A stretch of 64,000 nt of DNA from Aquarana catesbeiana (lineage: Eukaryota > Chordata > Amphibia > Anura > Ranidae), in contig NC_133332.1 of NCBI RefSeq assembly GCF_042186555.1, positions 207,541,609 through 207,605,608 on the forward strand, in the 5' to 3' direction. The notes beneath the pieces were generated by a model. It was given only the letters and a program-made list of their open reading frames with translations, did no database searches and was not told where the DNA came from. Positions 1 through 10,961 of this stretch are shown in pieces. Numbering within the stretch: the stretch's first letter is position 1; every line of letters starts with the position of its first letter. The position numbers were made by a program, and so were the translations under genes.

Positions 1-1733
1 GTTACCTATAGTGTACTTCCCAAAGACCCTACTAAGGATTTCAAAAGGGCTTTGACTGAAATAGTGGATGAAGGCTTTTCTCTGTCCATACTCAACAAGA
101 AGGAGAGAGATTATCTCATTCCTTTGGCCCCTCAGATACCCACCATCTACTATTTACCGAAGGTACACAAAAATCCTGTTACACCCTCCCGGTCGCCCAA
201 TCATTACCACGATCGACTTGGTGACCTCTAGGATCGAACGGTACATAGACTTTTACCTTCAAGCGCTAGTTAAACTTGTTCCATCTTACCTTAAGGACAC
301 CCGGGACACCTTTAAGTTGTTGGAACGTGTCGAATATCAAGATGACCTTCATTTGGTTACAGCGGATGTTTCTGCGCTTTATACGTCCATTCCACACAAC
401 TTGGGTCTTTAGGCGGTTGAGCTGTTTCTGTCCAGGAATTCCACCCTTCCCCTGATTCATAGAAATTTCATTATGGAGCTGCTGTGTTTTGTTACTGGAC
501 ACAACTATTTTTGGTTGCAGGGTGTGTTCTATTCACAAATCAGGGGAGTGGCCACGGGGGCTAAATATGCCCCCAGTTTGGCCAACTTATTCATGGCCTA
601 GTGGCAGGAGGATGTTGTCTATGCCCTCAAGAGACCGGAGCTGGTCTTGTGGGCTAGGTACATAAACAACATCCTCCTCCTCTGGAGGGGTGACAGAGAT
701 TACTTGGACAATTTTATGTCTCTATTGAACACCAAACACCGTGGTATAGTTCTGAAATGCGAGGCTAGTCTCACCACCATCAATTTTTTGGATTTAGAGA
801 TTTCAGCCATCAACGGTCATTTGGTGTTCAAGACATATTTGAAGCCAACCAATAGAAATGGTTATATTTCGGTGGACAGTTGCCACCATAGCCAGTGGTT
901 GAATTCCATCCCTCGAGGTCAGTTCCTCCGCCTCAGGCGGAACTGTACCAATGTCAGTGTTTTTCTTTTGCAAGGGATATAGACCCACTGAGCTTGATGC
1001 TGATATTCAAGCGGTTTCTCAGGTGGACAGAGTCTCCCTATTAAATGATCGTCCTAAAGCAGAAAAAGAGAATACATTTAAGTGGTTTTTCTTCACCTCC
1101 TACTCTATACAACACAGAGAAATCAAAAAGATTCTTAACAAACACTGGAAAATACTGTTGAATGACAAGGTCCTGGGGTCTTCTCTCCCTGATTGGGCTG
1201 GCATCATCTTTCATGGTGCTCGCTCCATTCAGGGTGAGATTGCCCCTAACACTCTGGATCCCCCATGTGCTGTTTCTTTCTTCCAAGATTGTAAGGGATA
1301 TTTCCCATGTAGAAAGTGTAATGTGTGCCTGCATAACATTTGTGGCAGACGTAAATCTACCACTTTTGTCTCTATGGTCATCATGCAGAGCTATAACATG
1401 AAACACTTTACTACATGTGCTACCAGGTTCATAGTATATCTAATTACATGTCCATGCAAAAAACAGTACGTGGGTCATACGATCAGGACCTTTTCCATCA
1501 GAGTAAATGAACACATAGCTAAGTTAAAACAAGGCTGCATTAAGCATAATGTTCCACGCCACTATTTGGAACATCACAACAGAGACCCCACTCGCACACA
1601 ATTCCAGGTTATAGACAAGTTTGTCCCCCATTGGAGGGGTGACTCATTTCTCCAGAGATGTCACGGCTCGAGACATATTGGATCTATGAGCTCAAGTGTT
1701 ACTCACCCCACGGTATGAATGTTGAATGGGACA
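1..1733 (+). pseudogene. Penelope-like element (PLE) polyprotein relic: RT plus GIY-YIG endonuclease, 5' end outside window
   Basis: This is the 3' two-thirds of a PLE single-ORF polyprotein, which primes reverse transcription at nicked chromosomal DNA. In the first frame the window opens inside the RT; a YLPKVHKNP motif is encoded near 155-182, and ADVSALYTSIPH lies at the end of the frame ending at 412. The RT continues in other frames: a VFYSQIRGVATG-like block near 520-560, then the catalytic box at 659-670, which reads YINN instead of the usual YIDD. A C-terminal frame (951-1718) carries a Cys-rich stretch (KCNVCLHN) and the GIY-YIG signature as VYLITCPCKKQYVGH near 1430-1475, followed by RVNEH. 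The closing segment (RLETYWIYELKCYSPHGMN) sits in a third frame from about 1660. Several frameshifts and stops (for example TAG at 599-601) make it non-functional. Family assignment is strong because RT plus GIY-YIG occurs in this combination only in PLEs. Confidence 0.9.
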
Positions 1734-2640
1734 TTAACTGTTTCAGTGGATGCTCTAGTCGCGGTGCCCTCACTGCGAGGCTTGGAGCGCCGTGGTTCCG
1801 TCCTGTCGTTTCTGTCTCGGCCAGCTCTTATTATATGCATGTCCCCATGCGGATATCAATATCGCTGTTGGGGATTTATGTTATTATGAGGGAGGGTTCA
1901 TGTCCAGATAGATGTATTCTAATAAGGTTTTGTCATAGAGGCTTGAGACGCACGCCGTCCTCGCTACTTCCGGTCCCGCCATGATGGGGGCGGTCCCTCC
2001 TCTTTTGTAACATTATAAATTCAGTAGCAATGTGGAGAGGCAAAATGATGCCCCAGTTGAAGACCTCTTGAGCTGAAACGCGTCAGGATTGCACATTTTT
2101 GCCTCTCACATTGCTTTTATATACTTTTTATCGCATCTGTGATCACTTTTTTACTGTTTATCTTGCAAATCCTTGTAAGATTTTTTATGCCCAAATAAAC
2201 CATATCTGGTTGACCTGCACCATATGGAGCACCCTTTTTCTTTTATTATTCACTTTATATTTTGACACTGCTGATCATCCATCCATCATCATTACGTGGA
2301 TGGGTCTTGGACCCCTTTGGCTGCCGGTTGTCGGTCCTTTCCGGTTTTGCGATTTGGAGTCGCTTATTCATCATCGCATCCAGCGTGATATTCCCAGGAG
2401 GACTACGAGCTCGTTTGACCCACTGCCGTACGGTATGTGTGTCCACCATGGCTGGTAAGAGTACCCTACCTCTTACATCTTATCCTTCGGAAGTGTCCAT
2501 AGGCATACCAACTGGTTCACCAGGACCATATATTAGTCAGCTCATTTGGAAAAGGGGCTTTAAGAACTTTCTCCACTTCTCATGCACTCATCATATGGAC
2601 TATGTTCTACATCCCATTGTGTCTCACCAGTACAATTAGT
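1734..2640 (+). other. Probable PLE 3' noncoding region
   Basis: This segment follows the PLE coding relic directly and has no convincing ORF. It is T-rich, with an AATAAA-type signal near 2195-2200 and a GAAACGCGTC block at 2075-2084 of the sort seen in PLE terminal regions. I cannot place the true 3' end. The assignment is by adjacency and by the GAAACGCGT block only. Confidence 0.45.
2057..2084 (+). ncRNA. Degenerate hammerhead-ribozyme-like core in PLE 3' region
   Basis: TTGAAGA (2057-2063) followed 11 bases later by GAAACGCGTC (2075-2084) matches the order CUGANGA, helix II, GAAA of a hammerhead with a very short helix III, except that the first core C is T. The intervening bases do not form a good helix II. 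Hammerheads of this minimal type are known from Penelope-like elements. I read this as a decayed motif, not an active ribozyme. Confidence 0.3.
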
Positions 2641-4255
2641 GTTTATATCTTCTTCATTTCACATTACTTCATTTTTGTGTATTGATTGTTTTATATCTAT
2701 CACAATTGTATTAGCATCACTATTATTTGTTTATGTGTACTGATTAACTTTTGGTCACTCAATCTCATGTTTTCACCTACATGGTCACATGTTTTTAGCG
2801 CTACACATATTTTTCCACATAATGGTAGCATGTACTGTGTCATGAAGAGCTAGCTGGTGGAGACAAATTAGTGTTCCCCGCTACTTTCTCTAAATAAACA
2901 TCATAGTCTAGGAACGGACCTATGTTGCTGGTTGAAGAGAAGGCATGGACCAAAGAGTGTAATTAACCCACACAAAGTTTATATAATCTGTGAAAGGCTC
3001 AAGTGTGAAGCTCCCTGAAGTGGCCTCTAGGGGATTCTATAGCTAATAGCATGCTGTCTATTGACTAAGGATCCGTCCACTGCTTGCTATCATTCTCAGA
3101 GAAGACTTGATGTGGAACTAGTTTCTGAAAATCCACATCAAGCTGCACCCCCCCAATACAAAATTTTCATCCACTGTGGTATGTGGTCCATATGGACACT
3201 CCGGCTTCGGTGTGCCTCCACATGTGGTGCATACCCTAGATTTATACACTTGTCTACAACAAGTACACAAATCTGTTATCTGCACTCACATTTGTTGTGT
3301 GGAAGCACATCAGAATTCTGAATTCCCCTGACTGTTCTGTAGTAATTAAGTTAACACTTTTTATGCTTCTATGTCATTTTCATGGAGCAATAAACAAGTA
3401 TTAAAGCTGTTGTATACCCGCACATCTAAAAAAAAAAAAAAACCCTTCAAGGCTAAGGCATAACGAGCTAGTATGCACCGCAAGCTTCCAAAAAAGATTA
3501 CCAACAAAATAACTATTAAAGAGCAGAGTTGCTGATGGCTAATTACCAGACCATTATATGGAAAAGCTCTTTAATGCACTCAGGATAAATGATAATGACA
3601 CTCTCATTATCGATGGACATTTCCTAAGAAGGAAAAAAGATATGAGTAATAGGATCAGGAGAAAAATAATTCTTAATTGTACAGAATGAACCATTTTCCT
3701 TTTTAAGAAGAACCCTAGGAAGAAAAAGGTTTTCCACAGGCAGATGAGCCTACTTTGTTAATCTCTGCTTCTTATTTACAACCTACTATTATACCACAAT
3801 TGACATTACCAGCGGTGTGACAACCCCAAATCAGGAATTAAATGGCCATAAACAGGTTTCAGTGGAGAAAATTGGGATAAATTGGCCTGCTCGTTACACT
3901 GAGGATTTTCTCATACTGAGTTTTGTTGCATAGTCAATTCAAGCATTGTGATTTCATTATTTTCCTTTAATTGGTCTACTAAGATAAAACCCTCTTTTCC
4001 ATGTAAATTCTGCATAAAGTAGAAGGAAAAAACTAATAAGATGCAAAGGGAATTCACTGATATATATAACCCTCTAATCACATTTTCTGGACCAAGCCAT
4101 AGTAATTTTATTCACTTCAAGTATATTTGGGGTAATGAATATATAGCAGCGCACAGTAATCAGTGCGAGTTATTTTCTGCTCTGGGCCTTCATATATACA
4201 GATAAACTTGTGAGAATGTTAAGGTTTAACTAAAGGCAAAAATTATTTTTTTTTG
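2641..4255. other. AT-rich stretch with no recognised gene
   Basis: No open frame here resembles a known protein. An AATAAA at about 3389-3394 precedes a run of A at 3428-3441, which could mark the tail of a retroposed or LTR sequence, but no partner feature was found. Nothing else stands out. Confidence 0.4.
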
Positions 4256-4806
4256 GACAGAGTGCAGGGGGATTAGAACACATGTGGGAGGGTGCAACAT
4301 GGTGCAGCGGCAGTAACTCACACACAGTCCAGTTGCAATAGAGAGAACTTGTATTGTAGTCAGAATATAACAATCCACAACAAGCCCATCGAAGGGCACC
4401 CTGACTGGGAACACTCAGCCGAACTGACAGCGTCTGTCTTGAGGGGTGGAATGCGGCTTGGCCGGTCCCAGCCCAAGCGAGGAGGTTTCCAGGAGTAGTG
4501 GCGGATCCCTAGTCTTTCTCCACCCATCTGGAACCTTTCCCTGCACTATTACTGTCCCTGACAGGCAGGTGACCTGTCCCTACATTACCCACACGCTAAA
4601 TGTGCACCAAACTCAGAAGCCAGGATCTTAAATAGACTCTGCCTGACCCGAGATGGCTGCCAGAGTCACATGGGCTGTCATTATCCAACGGGATTGATGC
4701 CCCAAAGACCCAGGAAACCATAGAGGAGCCATGTTCCTCATGACTTCCTCTCCCTCTGCACTGCCACTGCAGTTGAGCGCCACCTACAGTGGAGAAAATA
4801 GACTGC
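4256..4806 (-). repeat. LTR-like dispersed repeat, copy 1 (uninterrupted)
   Basis: Read on the minus strand this segment aligns by eye with 20962-21386 plus 21905-21960 on the plus strand: a shared start (CTCCACTGTAGGTGGCGCTC), a shared middle (GGTTCCTCTATTGTTTC-like, GACAGGTCACC, TGAGTGTTCCC) and a shared end (GCTGCACCA...CCTCCC.ACA). The shared part can be read as beginning TGTAGGTGG and ending CCACA, like an LTR. No target duplication was found and both copies share bases outside the TG/CA, so the LTR reading is tentative. In this copy the site ACAAGTTC (minus strand; 4345-4352) is uninterrupted, whereas copy 2 carries an insertion there. Confidence 0.6.
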
Positions 4807-5165
4807 CTATTAGGTTTTTATTGCTGTCTGTGTCCCCGATAGGGAAATTCACCCTCACTATTTGTCCTGTTTACCATTATCATTGAAAGTGAAGGTACAG
4901 AAAAACCCAAATTTTGGGTTGTCCCCAGAAAAAGTAATAGAGGGGAGATCTCCAAGGGATTCCCATTTATTTGCAGGGATTTCCTTCATTACCTTTTTTA
5001 TCTATGGGACAGTGAAGGCAAGTGAAGGTAAATTTCCCCAATAGGACACAGATGGCAAAAAAATAAATAAAAAATAAATCTGAAAGGGGTTATAATCCTC
5101 CCTAACTCTATCCAAAATGAAAAAAAAAGTTTTGTCTAAAGCTCTACTTTAAGACTAAATCCAGG
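4807..5165. repeat. Palindromic dispersed repeat, copy X1
   Basis: The two sides are rough inverted copies: TTATTGCTGTCTGTGTCCCC near 4818-4840 and GGACACAGATGGCAAAAA near 5043-5060, with GGGAAATT and AATTTCCCC just inside. A second version lies at 5640-6015 and a weaker one at about 5800-6000 relative to 55820-56000. I read it as a nonautonomous foldback or MITE-like repeat of unknown family. Confidence 0.5.
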
Positions 5166-5190
5166 CGAAAATGTAGCTTTCAGTAGGTAA

Positions 5191-5624
5191 TGCCCCGTAC
5201 ACACGATCGGACATTGATCGGACATTCCGACAACAAAATCCATGGATTTTTTCTGACGGATGTTGGCTCCAACTTGTCTTGCATACACACGGTCGCACAA
5301 AGTTGTCGGAAAATCCAATCGTTCTGAACGCGGTGGCGCAAAACACGTACGTCGGGACTATAAACAGGGAAATAGCCAATTGCTTTCGTCTCTTAATTTA
5401 TTCTGAGCATGCGTGGCACTTTGTCCGTCGGATTAGTCTACACACGATCGGAATTTAAAGGATCGGATTTTGTTGTCGGAAAATTTTATATCCTGCTCTC
5501 AAACTTTGTGTGTCGGAAAATCCGATGGAAAAAGTCCAATGGAGCCCACACACGGTCGTATTTTCCGACAACACACTCCAATCGCACATTTTCCGTTGGA
5601 AAATCCGACCGTGTGTACTGGGCA
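5191..5624. mobile_element. PIF/Harbinger-type MITE, copy 1
   Basis: A 434-bp element with imperfect terminal inverted repeats: the left end starts TGCCCCGTACACACGATCGG and the right end is the complement of TGCCCAGTACACACGGTCGG. It is flanked by a 3-bp direct repeat TAA (5188-5190 and 5625-5627). A 3-bp TWA duplication is the PIF/Harbinger hallmark. Internally it is strongly palindromic, with repeated TCCGACAAC/GTTGTCGGA units. It has no coding capacity and would depend on a transposase in trans. Related copies lie at 19478-19903 and 52816-53085. Confidence 0.8.
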
Positions 5625-5639
5625 TAAGAGCCAGGACCA

Positions 5640-6015
5640 CTGTCATTTTTTTTTTTCTGTATTTTACTTCAATGAGGAGATTTTATCTCACTACCTGTTT
5701 TAGTGGAACCAAAAAGAAGAAATGAAAATGTCTTGGTGTCACTAGGGAAGGAAAACAAAAGCAACCTGATGGTTTAACTCCTCTCTGCTCTACTAAATAA
5801 ACGTGCTTTTGTTGCTGTCTCTGTCTCCATCAAAGAAATATCTCACAATGTTCTGTCTTTGTTACCTGCTGTCATTGGGATTGGAATTTAGAAGTGAAGT
5901 TAAATCTCCCAAACATGGACAAAGACAGCAAAAAAAAAAAAAAAATCTGACTGGTTTTAACCAATCCCTCTCTGTATAAAACTAAATTCAAAAATATGTT
6001 TGCTCAGGTTTACTT
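5640..6015. repeat. Palindromic dispersed repeat, copy X2
   Basis: This is a second version of the X1 repeat: TTGTTGCTGTCTCTGTCTCC near 5809-5830 faces GGACAAAGACAGCAAAAA near 5915-5933, with TCTGACTGGTTTTAACC after it as in X1 (TCTGAAAGGGGTTATAATCC). Copies X1 and X2 flank the Harbinger-type MITE. Family unknown. Confidence 0.45.
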
Positions 6016-6019
6016 TTAA

Positions 6020-6425
6020 GGCCTCATGCACAAAGGCATAAACAATTCTGCTTTTACAGGGGTACAGCATATTTTTTTATGCCTTTGAGCGCAGTTCTAT
6101 GTTAGCCTATGTGGCCATGAACATTACGCATTTAGATCTGTATTTTAAGAATAGCGTTTAAAGACATGAAAAAAATGCCCAAAGATGTGTTCGAAGAGGA
6201 GTTTATGAGCATAACTGCGCATACATTTATTCCAGTGGTCAGGATAAATTCATATTCTGGCCAGTAGAATGAGTTTAAGCTCAAAGCCATGTGCTTGTAA
6301 AACATGCATAAATGCTCGTAATTGCGCACCAAAGCAAGTATTTTTTATGCTTGATTTTTTTTAATCTCCTGGCAAAAGAATAAGCATAGATATGAGTATT
6401 TTAATACAGCCGTGTGCATAAGGCC
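6020..6425. mobile_element. MITE with TAA target duplication and GGCCTCATGCACA ends
   Basis: The left end GGCCTCATGCACA (6020-6032) faces the right end TGTGCATAAGGCC (6413-6425), its imperfect inverse. TAA flanks both sides (6017-6019, 6426-6428). The 406-bp body is AT-rich and has no meaningful ORF. The TAA duplication suggests PIF/Harbinger, but the termini differ from the 5191 element, so it is a separate family. Confidence 0.7.
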
Positions 6426-6557
6426 TAATGCCTATTTCCAGGATTCCAATATTAATGTAAATTTAAATTGCCCATTGCAGTTATAAGTAAAAGCTGGATT
6501 TGGGCTTCAACATTTTTAGCTTGCTTTCAATTGTTTGACATTATTGTGAGTCTAATA

Positions 6558-6780
6558 CAGGGGTCTCCAAACTTTCCAAGCAAAGGGCCAGTTTACTGTC
6601 CTTCAGGATTTAGGGGGCCATACTGTGGCTAGTGGGAGTAGATAGTGCCCCAATGTTATCAGTACGATAAATCGTGTTTTGATGGTGTCAGTATGGGGAA
6701 TGGTGCCCCATCATTTGTGTCAGTTGCTGGAATAGTGCCCCAAGGGTCAGATAAGAGCAAATCAAAAAATATTGCTTAGT
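6558..6780 (+). repeat. hAT (Charlie-like) terminal fragment
   Basis: CAGGGGTCTCCAAACTTTCC (6558-6577) followed by AAGGGCCAGTTTACTG resembles the conserved ends of vertebrate hAT-Charlie nonautonomous elements, which begin CAGGGGT. I did not find the opposite terminus, so only one end is supported. A similar end is at 23270. Confidence 0.45.
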
Positions 6781-7850
6781 TGCCTGGATCAACCTCCAAT
6801 AATTACCTAAAGTTGGTTAACAAAAATGTACATAAACATTCATCCACACGACTGACGTGGGATGCAGTTCAGGTTGCCCTATTAGCATACAGGAAAAACT
6901 AAGAGAATAAAGTTCTCTTAAGAGGGCAGAGAAAACCCAAACACTATAGAAAATACAACTTAAATTTTATTGTTACAAAAGTTATGAACACCACACTAAT
7001 AAATCAAATAAGAAAAAAAAGGGGGCAAACATAAGTGGCTATCAGAGACCCATTAAAATAAAGACATTGTTGTCTAAAAATTAAAAACAGGGGGAGCCGC
7101 GTGTGTACATCACGCATGCATAACACAGTCACCATACACAACTGCCGATGACACAAGGGTTAAAGGGATATAAGTGTACAAATCAGACTCCTGATGGTAA
7201 GGGTTCCCTTAATCATCAGTCATGAACATGGTATATAGAGTATATGGGTGAGTGGATGCAGTGTGCTAGTGGAAGTTCATAAACGGTATGAATTCAGCAC
7301 GGTCTGTTAGGCATAAAAACCCAGACAGTAGTTAATGATCAGAGTTAACAGCAGATACAATCAGCAAACCAGCTAGTTCGAAGTGCAGACATTGGGTAAG
7401 TAGCAGAGAGACAGCGGCATAATGGTTATAGCAGAAGCAGCAGGGGGAGTGCTAAGAGCTGACACATTCATGTAAGCAGATGTAAACTGGATCAATACTT
7501 TCTCACCAGCTGGAAGGTGTCCGTAGTCCTCATATAGCAAGACTCTACCCCAGGAAACTTGTAGCTGAAGATATCAGTCCGTATTTAGCTGTGCTGCTGC
7601 CAAAAGGTATCGCCCCTCGCTGTGTGTTGATTACCGCACCTAAGGTTGCGCAACCGTCCGAGGTAGGGAAAAGCCGGTCGTCAGCTGTTCATATCATGCT
7701 GACACTCCATCCAGTACGTCCGTGGTTCTGGAGTGACGTGCTGACGTCACATAGCTGACGCATTTCTCCAGCCAATAGACGCTGGTTTCTTCAGAGGGCA
7801 AGCAAAGGGCAACACTGGTCTAATACATATCAATAGGCCCTCGCATTACA
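6781..7850 (-). repeat. Noncoding relic, probably PLE-derived on the minus strand
   Basis: There is no recognisable protein. The link to PLEs is the hammerhead-like core at 7757-7794 (minus strand) and a CTGAAGAAACCAGC...GAAATGCGTC arrangement, the same kind of block that follows the PLE at 1-1733. The left limit is not defined; an (A)n stretch at 7013-7020 and AT-rich sequence precede it. Confidence 0.35.
7757..7794 (-). ncRNA. Hammerhead-ribozyme-like core (minus strand)
   Basis: Read on the minus strand: CTGAAGA (7794-7788), then a 5-bp helix II formed by CCAGC (7785-7781) and GCTGG (7772-7768), then GAAATGCGTC (7766-7757). The order and the invariant bases C-U-G-A-N-G-A and G-A-A-A fit a hammerhead with a tiny helix III of the PLE type. 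The bases joining helix II to the core are A/A rather than the usual G-C pair. Position 7 (A instead of U) is tolerated in hammerheads. Activity cannot be judged from sequence alone. Confidence 0.45.
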
Positions 7851-7852
7851 TG

Positions 7853-8892
7853 TGTAGCATGTGTGGTGTGCTACTAGAGTTAGTGCAGGCAAACCTATGT
7901 TTTGACTCATGGTTAACTTGTGAGTCTGAATTAGGTCAGGGTTTACTGCAGGTCAGACTGGATGACTCACAGAGGCAGGCCTCTGGTGCCTCCCCCTGGT
8001 TCTGGAAATTTGGAGAAACTTCTAGAAGTTAGTAGGCATAGGCCAGGAGGGTTGATCTGCATACTTAGGGGAATTTGGCCAATCCTCAAGCAGTGGGCCT
8101 GGCAGGGTGGCTGAGTCAGCCCTCAAACATGGATGAGCCATGCCAGCAGGGGAGTTGGGTGGAAGATGGAGTGCAGAGGGAGGCCTTGGAGGTGGCCTTG
8201 GAGGGGGGTCCCTGTGTCTGGAGGAGGAGCTCTGCCTCAGGCTGGGCTCAGACTGGCTTGGGAAGATTCTGACAGCAGTGCAGTTTGAAAGGAATCTTGC
8301 CTAAGAAACAGCAAGGAGGACAGTGGGAGTAGATCAGCACACCCAGGATTCACAAGGGGAGAAAATGACATATGGCAAGTGGCAAGTAGCAAGTAGCAAG
8401 CCTTTCAGGAGGACAGCATTGTGCATACCCTTTCCTATTTCTTGCCCTGGGAGATCTTCGGAGCAGCCGGGTGGTCTGGTGAAGAAGCAGTCAGGTGGGC
8501 TGGTAGTTCCTACAGGCAGTAGAGCTTGGATCAGTCTCTACAGTGGAGTTGGAGATACTCCTGGTATGCAGCCTACAACACATTGTGCTACTTTCTAAGG
8601 GACTGAAAGTTTCTAGTCCTTATTTTAGATTATCAGAGACTGTCAGTGTCCAGGAAGGAGGACAGTTCAGGATCGTGTACATAGAGAGGAAGTTGTCCCT
8701 GGTTATTGTTGCAGTCAAGCTGGGCATCCCATAATTCTGTTTCCCCATCCAAGTTATTACACCTAATAAACAACAAGAAACAATCTCAAAGTCTGTTTCT
8801 TGTGTCTGGATGGAAGTGGAAAATGCTTGTTGCCTGGCTGTGCAGGAGTAGGGAGACCAGTATCACGCAGCCCACACGGGGGTGGTGCTACA
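7853..8892 (+). mobile_element. Solo LTR (endogenous retrovirus- or gypsy-like)
   Basis: This 1040-bp block begins TGTAGCA and ends TGCTACA, so it has a perfect short terminal inverted repeat with TG...CA ends. It is flanked by a 4-bp direct repeat CATG (7849-7852, 8893-8896). An AATAAA lies at about 8765, some 130 bases from the end, with a GT-rich stretch after it, as expected for an LTR polyadenylation site and hence plus orientation. No gag, pol or env sequence adjoins it, so it is a recombined solo LTR. Short open frames inside it are not genes. Confidence 0.75.
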
Positions 8893-10152
8893 CATGTTTT
8901 ATCCTGGCTTATGACTGAACATACATACGCCAAATATACAGTATATGAGTCATTTTGAAGGAATGTGTGTGTGCGTTTACATTTTTTTCCTACTATATCA
9001 TAATTTTTATTATACCCCCAAGTGATAGCACCTCCTCAGTGCAGTTTATATACAGGAGGAGCAGCTGCCAGGAGGCTGGGCTTTCATGCTATACAGGGAA
9101 CGCTCACACAGAACATGACACCCCAGCCTCCTGGCAGCTGCTCCTCCTGTTCTGAGAACTGAGTAAAAAGTAGCTGGGTGTGGGTGGAAAAGATCTGTGC
9201 TGGGATTTGGAGGGAGCGTTGTATTGGGGGAGAACTCTGTATTGAGGAGGGGGATGGGCGATGAGTATTGATGAGCTCGAGTGTGTTCTGACATGAGTCT
9301 CAACCCACCTGAGCTATCCCGCTGGGAAGCTGTCAAAGTCAAACCATAGCAAATCATAGGCGGCAGTGGATTCCTTATAGGCACAGGGAAGCACTGGTGA
9401 GGGGACGTGCTGGACATCTTTACTGCCATGCTGCTGTATGTTGGGAGGCCAGTGCACCCCCGTGCCTTTAAGGAGGGGTGGGCTCCCTCCAGCTCACCTG
9501 CCCTCTGCCTATCCTTTATAATGTATGTGCTTCCACTGTGGAGGCTCTCAAAATTTAGAGTTAGGACTACAGATATTGGGGTGCCTTGACAGGGCTCCGC
9601 AGCTTATGCATGTATTTGCAAATGTATGCAAACTAAACCCCTGTTTTTAACGCACACTGTTAGCCAGGAAAATTCGGTTGGTTAGCAGACTGGTCGGAAA
9701 GTTGAGCCGGGAATTTCTTTGGTTTTGTTATATATGTTTTCCTTCTGTAATGTTAGCCTCATATATGTGCACCGATTTTAAACTTTTCAGTTCATTGCAG
9801 TGTATCACAAACATTGGTACTATTACATTGCATGCCACAAATATTGTGGCATACACCGCTTTTGGCCCCATTCTCTTCTCTATCTAAGTCTAAGCCAGTG
9901 CACATGGCAGCATGTATGTGGAGGGACTGCTGGTAATTCACAGAGGAGGTGCTGCCTCTACGGATCCATTTGGCAGATCCACGTATGTGAGATGGTGAGG
10001 TCTGGCCAGATATTGAGAGTAAATTATGGGGGGTATGGCAGGAAGGTCGGAAAAAGTCTGAGTGTGGTGGGGGGGCTTAGGTTGCAGGAGCTGTGCTGCA
10101 CTGTATCCTACTGGGGGACCTGAAATAGGGGTATTTAAATAATAATGAATAA
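8893..10152. other. Unassigned sequence with one strong inverted repeat
   Basis: No protein-coding frame is recognisable. The stretch contains the 29-bp inverted repeat at 9052-9150, described separately, and short T- and G-rich runs. I see no other structure. Confidence 0.4.
9052..9150. repeat. Perfect 29-bp inverted repeat with 41-base spacer
   Basis: Arm 1 (9052-9080, beginning ACAGGAGGAGCAGCTGCC) is exactly reverse-complementary to arm 2 (9122-9150). The 41-base spacer has no obvious coding or regulatory content. It could be the core of a foldback element, or a transcribed hairpin. No target duplication was identified. Confidence 0.75.
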
Positions 10153-10574
10153 TTAACCACTTCCCACCCCCCATACAGCAGAATGATGGCTGCAAAGTGG
10201 TCAAGTTATCCTGACTAGGCGTCACATGACGTCCAGCAGGGTAAGCCACTCGTGCACACCCACGAGGGTTGCGCAGCACGGTGATTAGTAGTGCAGTGTG
10301 CCACTCTGACACACCGCATCTCCGATCCTGGTAAAGAGCCTATGACGTAGGCTCTTTACTATGTGATCAGCTGTGTCCAATCACAGCTCATCACATGCTA
10401 ACCAGGTAGTGCTGTTTATCGCAATTTTCTCTACTCGCGCTGACAAGATGCGAATAGAGGAGAGCCGATCGGCGGCTCTCCAGACAGGGGGGGCCTGCGC
10501 TGATAATCAGTGCCTTGATTATCAGTGCTGACCCACCAGGGATGCCCACTAGAGCCCACCAGGGAGGCCAATCA

Positions 10575-10895
10575 GTGGCCATTAGGGATGCCTATCAGTT
10601 TCCATTAGTGATGCCTGTTAGTGCCTCCTCATCAGTGCTGCCTATCAGTGCCCATCAGTGACGCCTATCAGTGATGCCATTCAGCGCTCCCTTTAAGTGC
10701 CCATCAGTGCAGCCTTTCAATGCCACCTATGAGTACCCATCAGTGCCACCTATGAGTGCCCATCAGTGCTGCATATCAGTGCCACCTATCAGTGCTGCTT
10801 ATCAGTGCTGCATATAAGTGCCTCATCTTTAGTGCCAACAGTGCTGCCTCATCAGTGCCCGTCTATGCAGCCTCCTCAGTGCTCATCAGTGAAGG
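10575..10895 (+). repeat. GTGCCCATCA-type minisatellite in copy A
   Basis: Degenerate units of about 12-15 bases built on CAGTGCCCATCAGTG and CAGTGCCACCTAT repeat through this stretch. The same family of units fills 54290-54550 in copy B, so the minisatellite belongs to the transposon and predates the split between copies. Confidence 0.8.
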
Positions 10896-10961
10896 AGAAA
10901 ACTTATTTACAAAATTTTATAACAGAAACTAAGAAATTTTTTTTTTCAAAATGTTTGGTCT

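Noticed and set aside
8075..8918. Several plus-strand frames of 60-90 residues
   Set aside because: They lie inside the solo LTR, overlap one another and have no recognisable domain.
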